A stretch of 64,000 bases of DNA from Oscillospiraceae bacterium (GCA_004557855.1 SFFJ01000007.1:1-64000); one strand, 5' to 3'. Shown: positions 31,024-39,223, counted from the first letter of the stretch. Notes: generated from the sequence alone by a model not told the origin. A program made the numbers and translations.

Positions 31024-31437
31024 ATGTGGCTGGGTCTGGCGCTGCTTTCGGCCCTGTTCGCGGCGCTGACGTCCATCCTGGCAAAGGTGGGCATCGAAGG
31101 GGTAAACTCCAATCTGGCAACGGCCATCCGCACCGGGGTGGTGCTGCTCATGGCGTGGGGAATGGTCTTTCTGACCAATGCGCAGGGCGGCATTCCCGCC
31201 ATCAGTACCAAAAGCTGGATGTTTTTGATCCTCTCCGGACTGGCCACAGGGGCATCCTGGCTGTGCTACTATAAGGCGCTGCAGCTGGGGGAAGCCTGCA
31301 AGGTGGTACCGGTGGATAAATTGAGTGTGGTTTTCACGCTGGTGCTGGCGTTCGTGTTCCTGCATGAAAAATTCACACCGAAATTGTTGATCGGGTGTGT
31401 GCTCATCGGGGCGGGAACGCTGCTGATGGTGCTGTGA
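31024..31437 (+). CDS. EamA/DMT-family small transporter
   Basis: Encodes 137 residues from the ATG at 31024 with GGGAGG upstream; an ATG at 30976 has no site. It has about five hydrophobic helices and the EamA pattern (Ala-Leu-Leu-Ser-Ala-Leu-Phe-Ala-Ala-Leu-Thr-Ser-Ile-Leu-Ala-Lys, then Val-Val-Pro-Val-Asp-Lys-Leu-Ser-Val-Val). It is half the length of the common ten-helix drug/metabolite transporters, as in the one-domain members that work as dimers. Substrate unknown. It starts 47 bases after the TrxB-like gene and is closed by a terminator. Confidence 0.88.
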   Translation: MWLGLALLSALFAALTSILAKVGIEGVNSNLATAIRTGVVLLMAWGMVFLTNAQGGIPAISTKSWMFLILSGLATGASWLCYYKALQLGEACKVVPVDKLSVVFTLVLAFVFLHEKFTPKLLIGCVLIGAGTLLMVL

Positions 31438-31455
31438 CCAAGTGAATACATCACA

Positions 31456-31495
31456 CCCCCGCCTCGGCAGCAATACCGGGGCGGGGCTTTTGCTG
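31456..31495 (+). terminator. Terminator after the EamA gene
   Basis: Stem CCCCGCC / GGCGGGG with an imperfect loop region and CTTTTG after it. Confidence 0.65.
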
Positions 31496-31499
31496 CCCG

Positions 31500-31786
31500 G
31501 GCGGGGCGCTTTCCGCAAGCCCGTGCAGCAGTACGGCCCGCAGGGCCGGCCGCCTGCGGCGGCCGTAGGGGGCGGCCGGAGGCCGCCCCCAAGCCCGTCC
31601 TGCGGACGGGCTGCCCTGCGGGCCCGCCCCCGCACAGCAGCCTGCATATCGCAGCCCCCGCTCCGACGTCCCCCACACCCCCATTTAGGAACCCCACATA
31701 CCCCCGCCCCGGCCCGCACCCCCCGGATTTGTGCGGTATAGATAAAATAGACCGCCTTTTTTGGGAGGTTTTATCCCCCGAAGCCC
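31500..31786. repeat. Gap with GC-rich hairpin string
   Basis: About 31530-31635 holds hairpins such as GGCCGCC-tgcg-GGCGGCC, GGGGGCGGCC-ggag-GGCCGCCCCC and GCCCGTCC-tgcg-GGACGGGC. The remaining part to 31786 has no recognisable feature. Confidence 0.6.
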
Positions 31787-31815
31787 TTGCAACCCAACCC
31801 GATATAGTGTAATAT
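31787..31815 (+). promoter_or_regulatory. Promoter of nrdD
   Basis: TTGCAA (31787-31792), 17-base spacer, TAATAT (31810-31815). The -10 box is overlapped by the first NrdR-like box. Confidence 0.65.
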
Positions 31816-31857
31816 ATATTGTGTAGGTAGAGGAAATGAGCAACTATATATTGTGCA
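31809..31857 (+). promoter_or_regulatory. Pair of NrdR-like boxes
   Basis: Two related AT-rich sites whose right halves, ATTGTGT (31818-31824) and ATTGTGC (31850-31856), are 32 bases apart, three helical turns. The second, AACTATATATTGTGCA, is close to the NrdR consensus. NrdR represses ribonucleotide reductase genes in response to ATP/dATP; the spacing and position over and after the -10 box fit. Confidence 0.7.
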
Positions 31858-31893
31858 TGACGGCAAAATACAGGAAAGAGAGGAACAGAGCAT

Positions 31894-34068
31894 ATGAAAG
31901 TCATCAAGAGAAACGGCTCCGAGGTGGACTTTGATATTACCAAAATCATCGCCGCTATCACCAAAGCCAATGACGTGGTGGAGGAAAGCGAGCGCATGAC
32001 CCCCATGCAGATCCGCCGCATCGCGGAATCGGTGGATCTTGCCTGCCAGAAGATGAACCGTTCCCCCTCCGTGGAGGAAATTCAGGACCTGGTGGAAAAG
32101 CAGATCATGGCCCACGGCGCCTTTGAAGTCGCCAAGCGCTACATCACCTACCGCTACACCCGCAGTCTGGTGCGCCGCAGCAATACCACCGATGAAAAGA
32201 TCCTTTCCCTCATCGAGTGCTGCAACGAGGAAGCCAAGCAGGAAAATTCCAATAAAAACCCGGTGGTCAATTCCACCCAGCGGGACTACATGGCCGGCGA
32301 GGTCTCCCGCGATATCACCAACCGCATCCTGCTGCCCCCCGATATCGTCGAGGCGCATAACGAGGGCATCATCCATTTCCACGATAGCGACTACTTCGCC
32401 CAGCATATGCACAATTGCGATCTGGTCAATTTGGAGGATATGCTGCAAAACGGCACCGTCATCACCGGCACCCTCATCGAAAGACCTCATTCCTTCTCTA
32501 CCGCCTGCAATATCGCCACCCAGATCATCGCGCAGGTAGCCAGCAACCAGTACGGCGGCCAGTCCATTTCGCTCACCCATCTGGCGCCCTTCGTGCAGGT
32601 CAGCCGGGAAAAGATCCGCCGCCAGCTCACGGAGGAGATGAAGGAGGCCAACGCCGTCATCACCGAGGAGCAGCTCTCCAATATGGTGGAAAAGCGCCTG
32701 CGGGATGAGATCCGCCGCGGCGTGCAGACCATCCAGTATCAGGTAGTGACGCTTTTGACCACCAACGGTCAGGCGCCCTTCGTCACAGTATTCATGTACC
32801 TCAATGAGGCCAAGAACGAGCAGGAAAAGCACGATCTTGCGCTCATCATCGAGGAGGTGCTGCTGCAGCGCTACGAGGGCGTCAAGAACGAAAGCGGCGT
32901 TTGGGTCACCCCGGCCTTCCCCAAGCTCATCTACGTGCTGGAGGAGGACAACATCTACGAAAACAGCGAATACTACTACCTCACCCGCATGGCGGCCAAG
33001 TGCACCGCCAAGCGCATGGTGCCGGATTACATCAGCGAAAAGAAGATGCTGGAGCTGAAGGTGGATAAAAACGGCGAGGGCCATTGCTATACCTGCATGG
33101 GCTGCCGCAGCTTTTTGACCCCCTACGTGGATGAAAACGGCAAGCCGAAGTATTACGGCCGCTTTAATCAGGGCGTCGTCACCATCAATCTGGTGGATGT
33201 GGCGCTGTCCTCCGGCGGCAATCTCGAAAAATTCTGGAAGATCTTCGATGAACGGCTGGAGCTGTGCCACCGCGCGCTGATGTGCCGCCACAACCGTCTC
33301 AAGGGCACCCTCTCCGATGCTGCCCCCATCCTGTGGCAGTACGGCGCCTGCGCCCGCCTCAAAAAGGGCGAAACCATCGATAAGCTGCTGTACGGCGGCT
33401 ATTCCACCATCAGTCTGGGCTACGCCGGCCTGTATGAATGCGTCAAATACATGACCGGCAAGAGCCACACCGATCCCTCCGCCACCCCCTTCGCGCTGGA
33501 AGTCATGCAGTACATGAACGCTGCCTGCAGGAAGTGGAAGGAGGAGCATAATATCGACTTCAGCCTGTACGGCACCCCCCTGGAAAGCACCACCTATAAA
33601 TTTGCCAAGTGCCTGCAAAAGCGCTTCGGCGTCATCGAGGGCGTGACCGATAAGAGCTACATCACCAATAGCTACCATGTCCACGTCACCGAGGAGATCA
33701 ATGCCTTTGATAAGCTGCGGTTCGAGGCGCAGTTCCAGCATCTCTCTCCCGGCGGGGCCATCAGCTATGTGGAGGTCCCCAATATGCAGCAGAACCTGGA
33801 GGCGGTACTGCAGGTCATGCGCTTCATCTACGATAACATCATCTATGCCGAGCTGAACACCAAGAGCGACTACTGCCAGGTGTGCGGCTGGGATGGCGAG
33901 ATCGATATCGTGGAGGAGGACGGCAAGCTCATCTGGCGCTGCCCCAAGTGCGGCAACACCGACCAGGATAAGATGAATGTCGCCCGCCGCACCTGCGGTT
34001 ACATCGGCACGCAGTTCTGGAACCAGGGCCGCACGCAGGAGATCAAGGAGCGTGTGCTGCACCTGTAA
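31894..34068 (+). CDS. nrdD: Anaerobic (class III) ribonucleoside-triphosphate reductase
   Basis: Encodes 724 residues. An ATP-cone allosteric domain occupies about residues 1-90 (Val-Ile-Lys-Arg-Asn-Gly-Ser-Glu-Val-Asp-Phe-Asp). The ten-stranded barrel follows. Near the C-terminus four cysteines in Cys-Gln-Val-Cys and Cys-Pro-Lys-Cys form the zinc site, then the glycyl radical motif Arg-Arg-Thr-Cys-Gly-Tyr-Ile-Gly (about 697-704). It reduces ribonucleotides to deoxyribonucleotides without oxygen; the radical is installed by NrdG, encoded next. Regulation by NrdR is suggested by the boxes upstream. Confidence 0.97.
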   Translation: MKVIKRNGSEVDFDITKIIAAITKANDVVEESERMTPMQIRRIAESVDLACQKMNRSPSVEEIQDLVEKQIMAHGAFEVAKRYITYRYTRSLVRRSNTTDEKILSLIECCNEEAKQENSNKNPVVNSTQRDYMAGEVSRDITNRILLPPDIVEAHNEGIIHFHDSDYFAQHMHNCDLVNLEDMLQNGTVITGTLIERPHSFSTACNIATQIIAQVASNQYGGQSISLTHLAPFVQVSREKIRRQLTEEMKEANAVITEEQLSNMVEKRLRDEIRRGVQTIQYQVVTLLTTNGQAPFVTVFMYLNEAKNEQEKHDLALIIEEVLLQRYEGVKNESGVWVTPAFPKLIYVLEEDNIYENSEYYYLTRMAAKCTAKRMVPDYISEKKMLELKVDKNGEGHCYTCMGCRSFLTPYVDENGKPKYYGRFNQGVVTINLVDVALSSGGNLEKFWKIFDERLELCHRALMCRHNRLKGTLSDAAPILWQYGACARLKKGETIDKLLYGGYSTISLGYAGLYECVKYMTGKSHTDPSATPFALEVMQYMNAACRKWKEEHNIDFSLYGTPLESTTYKFAKCLQKRFGVIEGVTDKSYITNSYHVHVTEEINAFDKLRFEAQFQHLSPGGAISYVEVPNMQQNLEAVLQVMRFIYDNIIYAELNTKSDYCQVCGWDGEIDIVEEDGKLIWRCPKCGNTDQDKMNVARRTCGYIGTQFWNQGRTQEIKERVLHL

Positions 34069-34089
34069 ACCATCATTCGCCCTAAAAAA

Positions 34090-34118
34090 AGAGGGACGCT
34101 CTGCGGGGCGTCCCTTTG
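34090..34118 (+). terminator. Hairpin between nrdD and nrdG
   Basis: Stem AGGGACGC / GCGTCCCT with TTT after it, in the 99-base gap. It may lower nrdG expression relative to nrdD. Confidence 0.6.
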
Positions 34119-34167
34119 CGGCAGCGGAAAAGCTGCCGGGTATTCTGCGGGCGGGATAGGAGAGAGC

Positions 34168-34689
34168 ATGAATTACGCAAGCATCAAAAACTGTGATATC
34201 GCCAACGGCGAGGGGGTGCGGGTCACACTGTTTGTTTCCGGCTGCACCAACCACTGCGAAAACTGCTTCCAGCCCGAAACATGGGATTTTAACTACGGGC
34301 AGCCCTTCACCCCGGCGGTGGAGGATAAGCTCATCGAAATGCTGCGGCCGGGCTTCATCAATGGGCTGACGCTGCTGGGCGGCGAGCCGATGGAACCGCA
34401 GAATCAGCGTGCGCTGCTGCCCTTTTTGCGGCGGGTGCGCAGGGAACTGCCCCAAAAAACCATATGGGCGTTCAGCGGCTTCACCTGGGAGGAGCTGAAC
34501 ACCCCCGGCAGCCACCCCTGCTGCGAGGTCACACCGGAGCTGCTGACCCTGTTGGATGTGCTGGTGGACGGCCGGTTCGTGCAGGCGCTCTATGATATCT
34601 CCCTGCGCTTCCGAGGGTCCTCCAACCAGCGCATCATCGATGTCCCCCAAACCCTTGCAGCCGGGCACATCGTGCCGTGGCAGGGCTGA
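34168..34689 (+). CDS. nrdG: Anaerobic ribonucleotide reductase activating protein
   Basis: Encodes 173 residues. The radical SAM cluster motif is Cys-Thr-Asn-His-Cys-Glu-Asn-Cys (C-X3-C-X2-C, about residues 26-33), followed by Gly-Gly-Glu-Pro (about 72). It uses S-adenosylmethionine to generate the glycyl radical on NrdD. GGAGAG precedes the ATG. The pairing nrdD-nrdG is standard. Confidence 0.96.
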   Translation: MNYASIKNCDIANGEGVRVTLFVSGCTNHCENCFQPETWDFNYGQPFTPAVEDKLIEMLRPGFINGLTLLGGEPMEPQNQRALLPFLRRVRRELPQKTIWAFSGFTWEELNTPGSHPCCEVTPELLTLLDVLVDGRFVQALYDISLRFRGSSNQRIIDVPQTLAAGHIVPWQG

Positions 34690-34788
34690 CCGACCATGCG
34701 GGCGCCCCTCCGCTGCCTGTCGGGGCACCGCCCACCCTTACGGGCCGGCGGCACCCCTCCTCCGCTGCGGTGCGCCCGCCGAACAGCA

Positions 34789-34827
34789 TAAAAAAAGCCG
34801 GGCAGGCTTTGTAACCTGCTCGGCTTT
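34789..34827 (-). terminator. Terminator of the desulfoferrodoxin gene
   Basis: Minus strand: GCCGaGCAGG / CCTGCcCGGC followed by TTTTTTT. Confidence 0.9.
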
Positions 34828-34843
34828 CGCTTTTCGGGGGATA

Positions 34844-35218
34844 TCAGGCCTTCCACAAACCATGCAGGTTGCAGTAGGCGTAAACGCTCTCCACCTCGTC
34901 GCCCTCGCACAGCGCAAAGCAAACCTCGGGCTTCTCGCCGGGGTGCAGCTCCTTGCGCTGGTTGCCCTGCCGGGTATGGATGGACACCCACTCAATGTGG
35001 TGCTCCGGCAGCATGGGGTGCTCCACCGAGCTGACGACCACATGAACGATGCCGTTTTCCACCGACCAAACCGGCAGGTGCTTTTCCACAGCGGCGTCGG
35101 TGGTGTTGGGGATGATCTCGCTCATCGGCTCGCCGCAGCAAACCACCGGCACACCTACGTCCTTCACCTTGGCAATAATATTTCCGCAGTGCTTGCAGAT
35201 ATAGAATTTCTGTTCCAT
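34844..35218 (-). CDS. dfx: Superoxide reductase (desulfoferrodoxin)
   Basis: Encodes 124 residues from the ATG at 35218, seven bases after AAAAGGAG; the ATG at 35224 is too close to the site. The N-terminal desulforedoxin domain has Cys-Lys-His-Cys and Cys-Cys-Gly-Glu (residues about 8-30), the rubredoxin-like iron centre. The catalytic iron site has the ligands in Lys-His-Leu-Pro, Val-Glu-His-Pro-Met...His-His-Ile-Glu and Cys-Asn-Leu-His-Gly-Leu-Trp. It reduces superoxide to peroxide without releasing oxygen. It is next to rubrerythrin, which can remove the peroxide. Confidence 0.96.
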   Translation of the reverse strand: MEQKFYICKHCGNIIAKVKDVGVPVVCCGEPMSEIIPNTTDAAVEKHLPVWSVENGIVHVVVSSVEHPMLPEHHIEWVSIHTRQGNQRKELHPGEKPEVCFALCEGDEVESVYAYCNLHGLWKA

Positions 35219-35262
35219 TTTCATTCTCCTTTTCCATTCGTGTTTTTCCTAAAATAACGCAG

Positions 35263-35312
35263 GGGGATGATCGCAAACGGGGCAGACGGCGGGCGCCTTC
35301 TTGCCGATGACC
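35263..35312 (-). repeat. Relic copy of the rubrerythrin tail
   Basis: Fifty bases matching 35364-35413 at 48 positions. On the minus strand they still read Ile-Gly-Lys-Lys-Ala-Pro-Ala-Val-Cys-Pro-Val-Cys-Asp-His-Pro and then reach a stop. They have no start codon, so this is a duplicated remnant of the rubredoxin-like end of the adjacent gene. Confidence 0.9.
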
Positions 35313-35328
35313 GACCCCCATTTTCGCA

Positions 35329-35862
35329 TCAGTAATTCTCCTTGCGCACCTCAAAATAGCTTTGGGGATGATCACATACGGGGCAGACGGCGGGCGCCTT
35401 CTTGCCGATGACCAAATGCCCGCAGTTGCGGCACTCCCACATGGTCTCCTCGCTCTTTTCAAAAACGCGCTGCATCTCGACATTATTCAGCAGGGCGCGG
35501 TACCGTTCCTCGTGGGACTTCTCAATGGCGGCAACGGCGCGGAATTTGCGGGCCAGCTCGGCAAAGCCCTCCTCCTCGGCCTCCTTGGCAAAGGTCGCAT
35601 ACATATCGGTCCACTCGTAATTCTCACCCTCGGCGGCGTGCAGCAGGTTTTGGGCGGTATCGCCCAGCTCACCCAGCGCCTTAAACCACATCTTGGCGTG
35701 TTCCTTCTCGTTATCGGCGGTCTTGGTAAAAATTTCAGCGATCTGCTCGTAGCCTTCCTTCTTGGCTACACTGGCAAAGTAGGTGTATTTATTGCGGGCT
35801 TGAGATTCACCGGCAAAGGCGGTCAGCAGGTTCTTTTCGGTCTTGGTGCCTTTCAGTTCCAT
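35329..35862 (-). CDS. rbr: Rubrerythrin
   Basis: Encodes 177 residues in the classical order. The N-terminal four-helix di-iron domain has Glu-Ser-Gln-Ala-Arg-Asn-Lys-Tyr (about 19), Glu-Lys-Glu-His-Ala (about 52) and Glu-Lys-Ser-His-Glu-Glu-Arg. The C-terminal rubredoxin domain has Cys-Arg-Asn-Cys-Gly and Cys-Pro-Val-Cys-Asp-His-Pro. It reduces hydrogen peroxide to water with electrons from rubredoxin or NADH-linked partners. It has its own promoter; the desulfoferrodoxin gene downstream may share the transcript. Confidence 0.97.
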   Translation of the reverse strand: MELKGTKTEKNLLTAFAGESQARNKYTYFASVAKKEGYEQIAEIFTKTADNEKEHAKMWFKALGELGDTAQNLLHAAEGENYEWTDMYATFAKEAEEEGFAELARKFRAVAAIEKSHEERYRALLNNVEMQRVFEKSEETMWECRNCGHLVIGKKAPAVCPVCDHPQSYFEVRKENY

Positions 35863-35906
35863 GGTTCATGCTCCTTTCACGCAGTCAAGTTTTAATTTGT
35901 ACCCTC

Positions 35907-35935
35907 ATTATAACAGTAAAAATTCCTGAAATCAA
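35907..35935 (-). promoter_or_regulatory. Promoter of rubrerythrin
   Basis: Minus strand: TTGATT (35930-35935), 17-base spacer, TATAAT (35907-35912). Confidence 0.8.
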
Positions 35936-36005
35936 GCATAAAAACAGAATTCCTCCCGAAAAATATCACCCCTGCGGGGAAATACCACAAATTCACCGCC
36001 CCCGA

Positions 36006-36034
36006 TTGGCGGAAGGGAGAAAATGTGCTATAAT
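36006..36034 (+). promoter_or_regulatory. Promoter of the low-molecular-weight phosphatase gene
   Basis: TTGGCG (36006-36011), 17-base spacer, TATAAT (36029-36034). Confidence 0.7.
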
Positions 36035-36068
36035 AAAACAGTCTACTAAAATACAGCGAGGAAACTTT

Positions 36069-36542
36069 ATGAAAAATATACTTTTAGTATGCAACGGTAA
36101 TATCTGCCGCAGCCCCATGGCGGAATTTGTCCTTCGGGAGCTGGCAAGGCGGCGCGGGCTGGGGGACGCCGTGGCCTGCCAAAGCGCCGGGACGACGGTT
36201 TTTGCGCCGAACAGCCCGGTGCATAACGGCACCGTGCGCCAGCTGAAGCGGGAAAACATCCCCTATTTTCAGCGCGGCTCCCGCAATATCCGCCCGGAGG
36301 ACTATGCGCAGTTTGACTACCTGTTGGGGATGACCCGCAGCCATGTCCTGACGATGCAGGAAGAATTCGGCGGCGACCCGGCAGGGAAGGTGCGGCGGCT
36401 GCTGGACTTTTCCCGCCACCCCCGTGATGTGGATGACCCGTGGTACACCGGGGATTTCGTCACCGCCTACCGGGATATCGAGGAGGGCTGCAATGCCCTG
36501 CTGGATGAGCTGTTCCCCGGCAGCCGGGAGAAAACCCGCTGA
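36069..36542 (+). CDS. Low-molecular-weight protein-tyrosine phosphatase
   Basis: Encodes 157 residues from the ATG at 36069 with GAGGAAA upstream. The P-loop Cys-Asn-Gly-Asn-Ile-Cys-Arg-Ser (C-X5-R-S) lies at residues 8-15, directly after the first strand. The general-acid motif Asp-Asp-Pro-Trp-Tyr is at about 122-126. This is a complete, probably active LMW-PTP. In Firmicutes such enzymes reverse tyrosine or arginine phosphorylation; the target here is unknown. It is monocistronic. Confidence 0.93.
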   Translation: MKNILLVCNGNICRSPMAEFVLRELARRRGLGDAVACQSAGTTVFAPNSPVHNGTVRQLKRENIPYFQRGSRNIRPEDYAQFDYLLGMTRSHVLTMQEEFGGDPAGKVRRLLDFSRHPRDVDDPWYTGDFVTAYRDIEEGCNALLDELFPGSREKTR

Positions 36543-36571
36543 AAAAAGCACCCCGCAGGGGTGCTTTTTCG
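36542..36571 (+). terminator. Terminator of the phosphatase gene
   Basis: Perfect stem AAAAAGCACCCC / GGGGTGCTTTTT with a GCA loop. Confidence 0.93.
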
Positions 36572-36574
36572 GCA

Positions 36575-36740
36575 GGCCGCGCAGTGGCCCGGGCCCCGCG
36601 GCGGAGCCGCCGCCGGGCTTCGCCCGGCGACCCCGAGCCTTCGGCTCGGGTCCCCCGTCCCTGCGGGACGGGGGGCGGCTCCGCCGCATACCGGGCCCCT
36701 GCGGGGCCCGAAAAGGGGCGCCCGGCCGGGCGCCCCTTCA
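36575..36740. repeat. GC-rich hairpin string
   Basis: Contains CGCCGGGC-ttc-GCCCGGCG, GACCCGAGCC-ttc-GGCTCGGGTC, CCGTCCC-tgcg-GGGACGG and GGGCCCC-tgcg-GGGCCC in a row. Confidence 0.7.
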
Positions 36741-36765
36741 TCGCTTATCCCGGTTGCCGCCCTTA

Positions 36766-37275
36766 TCACTCGGCAGCAGCGTGCTGTGCCGCCAGTCGGC
36801 AGTACAGCTCGGCATTTTCCCGGCTGTGCGTTACCTGCACCGGGTGCAGCTGCGAAATCGCCTTGGCCGGCGTGCCGACGATCAGCGACCCGTCCGGAAA
36901 ATGCGCCCCGCCCGCAACCACAGCCCCCGCCCCGACAATACTATCCTTGCCGATGACACAGCCGTTCAGCAGCACCGCCCCCATGCCGATGACGGTGTTA
37001 TCCCCGACGGTGGCACCATGCACCACTGCGTTATGCCCGATGGACACCCACTCCCCGATCGTAATGGGATACCCGGCGTCCCCGTGCAGTGTGCAGTTAT
37101 CCTGCACGTTGCTGTTCTTCCCAATGGTGATGGTATCCAGGTCCCCCCGCAGGACGGCCCCATACCACACGCTGACGCCCTCCGCCAGTGTCACGCTGCC
37201 TAAAACGGCGGCATCGGGTGCAATAAATGCGGCTTTCTCGGTATCGGGGATGCGCTCCCCCAGTTGCTTGATCAT
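36766..37275 (-). CDS. Gamma-carbonic anhydrase-like hexapeptide protein
   Basis: Encodes 169 residues from the ATG at 37275, with GGAGGT upstream. The body is a left-handed beta helix of hexapeptide repeats (Val-Ser-Val-Trp-Tyr-Gly-Ala-Val-Leu-Arg-Gly-Asp, Ile-Gly-Lys-Asn-Ser-Asn-Val-Gln-Asp-Asn). Zinc-type ligands sit in Cys-Thr-Leu-His-Gly and Ile-Gly-His-Asn-Ala-Val-Val-His-Gly. This is the PaaY/YrdA/gamma-CA group. Trimeric members bind zinc, but many lack proven anhydrase activity, so the reaction is uncertain. The upstream DNA (37305-37400) is a hairpin string. Confidence 0.88.
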   Translation of the reverse strand: MIKQLGERIPDTEKAAFIAPDAAVLGSVTLAEGVSVWYGAVLRGDLDTITIGKNSNVQDNCTLHGDAGYPITIGEWVSIGHNAVVHGATVGDNTVIGMGAVLLNGCVIGKDSIVGAGAVVAGGAHFPDGSLIVGTPAKAISQLHPVQVTHSRENAELYCRLAAQHAAAE

Positions 37276-37304
37276 CGTCTGTACCTCCGGGTTGGGTGTG
37301 TGCG

Positions 37305-37400
37305 CCGCCCGAACCGCCCGCAGGGCGTTCCGGCTCCGCCGGAACTCGGCGGCTCCGCCGCCGGGCCCGCCTTCGGCGGGCCGCCCTGCGGGCGGCTGTG
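37305..37400. repeat. GC-rich hairpin string
   Basis: Contains GTTCCGGC-tccg-CCGGAAC, GGCGGC-tccg-CCGCC and GGCCCGCC-ttc-GGCGGGCC in series, upstream of the hexapeptide protein gene. Confidence 0.65.
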
Positions 37401-37594
37401 CGGCGTAGGGATAGCCTGCGGCCTTTTTGCTGTCGCTATTGTAGCACGTTGCGGGGCGCCAGTCAAACCCGGACAAAAAATAATTTCGGGCAGACAAATC
37501 CGCAAAAAGGGATAGCCAACCGCCCCGAAATCTGCTATACTATATGGGAAAATTGCAAACCGAGAATTTGCAGAAGAATAAGGAGTGTATTACC

Positions 37595-37999
37595 ATGGCA
37601 ATTGAAAGAACCTATATCATGCTTAAGCCCGACTGCATCAAGCGCGGCCTGATGGGCGAGGTCATCTCCCGCATCGAGCGCAAGAACTACAAAATCGTCG
37701 ATGCCAAAATGATGACCCTCGATGAGCCGATCCTGCGCGAGCACTATGCCCACATCGCCGATAAGCCCTTCTTCCCGGAGATCGTCACCTACATGACGAG
37801 CGGCCCCGTTCTCGCCATGATCGTAGAGGGCGACAACGCCGTAAAGGGCATGCGCATCATCATGGGCGCCACCAAGTTCGAAGAGGCCGCTGCCGGCACC
37901 ATCCGCGGCGACTACGCCTGCTGCACCAGCGAAAACCTCATCCACGGCTCCGACTCGGTCGAAAACGCCGAGATCGAGATCAAGCGCTTCTTCGGTTAA
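37595..37999 (+). CDS. ndk: Nucleoside-diphosphate kinase
   Basis: Encodes 134 residues with AAGGAG upstream of the ATG. Family motifs: Arg-Thr-Tyr-Ile-Met-Leu-Lys-Pro-Asp (about 5-13), and the catalytic histidine region Asn-Leu-Ile-His-Gly-Ser-Asp-Ser-Val-Glu-Asn-Ala near the C-terminus, where His-Gly-Ser-Asp is canonical. It balances NTP and dNTP pools. A TATACT at 37534-37539 is a likely -10. Confidence 0.96.
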   Translation: MAIERTYIMLKPDCIKRGLMGEVISRIERKNYKIVDAKMMTLDEPILREHYAHIADKPFFPEIVTYMTSGPVLAMIVEGDNAVKGMRIIMGATKFEEAAAGTIRGDYACCTSENLIHGSDSVENAEIEIKRFFG

Positions 38000-38015
38000 A
38001 ATAAAATCGCAGGCC

Positions 38016-38047
38016 GCCGGTATCCGCACAGGGTACCGGCCCTTTTT
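38016..38047 (+). terminator. Terminator of ndk
   Basis: Stem GCCGGTAtCC / GGgTACCGGC followed by CCTTTTTT. Confidence 0.85.
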
Positions 38048-38060
38048 TACGGCCCAATGC

Positions 38061-38094
38061 AAAAGCCCCCACCCGCAAAAGGGTGAGGGCTTTC
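38061..38094 (-). terminator. Terminator of the butyrate operon
   Basis: Minus strand: AAAGCCCtCACCC / GGGTGgGGGCTTTT, just after the etfA stop codon. Confidence 0.85.
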
Positions 38095-38104
38095 ATGTCA
38101 GGTC

Positions 38105-39205
38105 TTATTTTTTCTCGGCTTTCAGGGCCTCGATCATCATGGGAACGACCTTAAAGAGATCACCGCAGATGCCGTAATCGGCAGCCTCAAAGATGGGGGC
38201 GGTCTCGTTCTTGTTCACGGCGATGATGCACTCGGAGTCCTGCATACCGGCCAGGTGCTGGATCGCACCGGAAATGCCCAGAGCCACATAGATCTTGGGG
38301 CGAACGGTCTTACCGGTCTGCCCGACCTGATGATCGGCGGAGAGCCAGCCGGCGTCCACAGCGGCACGGCTGCCGCCTACTACGCCGCCGCCCAGGGCCT
38401 CGGCCAGCTCCTCGGCCAGCTTAATGCCGGTGGGAACATCCTTACCGATGCCGCGGCCGACCGAAACGATGACCTCGGCGCCGGTCAGATCGACCAGATC
38501 CTTGGCCGCCTTGACGATCTCCAGAACCTCGGTCTGCAGGTCGGAGGCCGCCAGCTCTACGGGGTACTTCTCCACTACGACCTTATCGGCCTTGGCCTGG
38601 TCGAAGGGGGCGCGCTGCATAACGCCGGGACGCACGGTAGACATCTGGGGACGGAAGCGGGGGCAGATGATGGTCGCCATCAGGTGACCGCCGAACGCGG
38701 GACGGGTCATCTTCAGGTGGGTGCCCTCATCAAACTTCATGTTGTCCACATCCATGGTGGAGGTGGTCTTCAGGAAGGCCTTGTACTTCTCCACATCCAC
38801 ATCCAGGTGGGTGCAGTCGGCGGTCAGGCCGGTGTGCAGGGTCGCCGCACAGCGGGGGCCCAGGTCACGGCCGATATTGGTCGCGCCGATGAGCATGATC
38901 TCGGGCTTCTTTTCCATTACCACATCGCAGATGACCTTTGTATAGGCATCGGTGGTGTAGTCCTTCAGCAGGGGGTGCTCACATACGATGATCCGGTCGG
39001 CGCCGTAGCCGCCCAGCTCCTTGGCCAGCCCCTCCACCTTATCGCCCAGCAGCAGGCCGCACAGCTCCACGCCCAGGTCGTCGGCCAGCTTACGGCCTTC
39101 GCTTATCAGCTCAAAATCGGTGGGCATCAGCTTGCCCTCACGCTGCTCACAGAATACCCAAACGCCCTTGAAGGCGCTGGGATCGGTATTCACAAAAGTA
39201 GACAT
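38105..39205 (-). CDS. etfA: Electron transfer flavoprotein alpha subunit
   Basis: Encodes 366 residues from the ATG at 39205, eight bases after GGGAG; an ATG two codons upstream is too close. The C-terminal FAD domain has Val-Ser-Val-Gly-Arg-Gly-Ile-Gly (about 225), Gly-Gly-Ser-Arg-Ala-Ala-Val-Asp-Ala-Gly-Trp, Gln-Val-Gly-Gln-Thr-Gly-Lys-Thr-Val and Gly-Ile-Ser-Gly-Ala-Ile-Gln-His, all diagnostic. With EtfB and Bcd it forms the electron-bifurcating complex that couples crotonyl-CoA reduction by NADH to ferredoxin reduction. Last gene of the operon. Confidence 0.96.
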   Translation of the reverse strand: MSTFVNTDPSAFKGVWVFCEQREGKLMPTDFELISEGRKLADDLGVELCGLLLGDKVEGLAKELGGYGADRIIVCEHPLLKDYTTDAYTKVICDVVMEKKPEIMLIGATNIGRDLGPRCAATLHTGLTADCTHLDVDVEKYKAFLKTTSTMDVDNMKFDEGTHLKMTRPAFGGHLMATIICPRFRPQMSTVRPGVMQRAPFDQAKADKVVVEKYPVELAASDLQTEVLEIVKAAKDLVDLTGAEVIVSVGRGIGKDVPTGIKLAEELAEALGGGVVGGSRAAVDAGWLSADHQVGQTGKTVRPKIYVALGISGAIQHLAGMQDSECIIAVNKNETAPIFEAADYGICGDLFKVVPMMIEALKAEKK

Positions 39206-39223
39206 AGTCATTTCTCCCTTCTA

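Noticed and set aside
31771..34728. 985-codon minus-strand frame opposite nrdD/nrdG
   Set aside because: Shadow of two well-supported genes; composition is rich in Gly, His, Asp and Leu as expected of antisense frames in GC-rich DNA.
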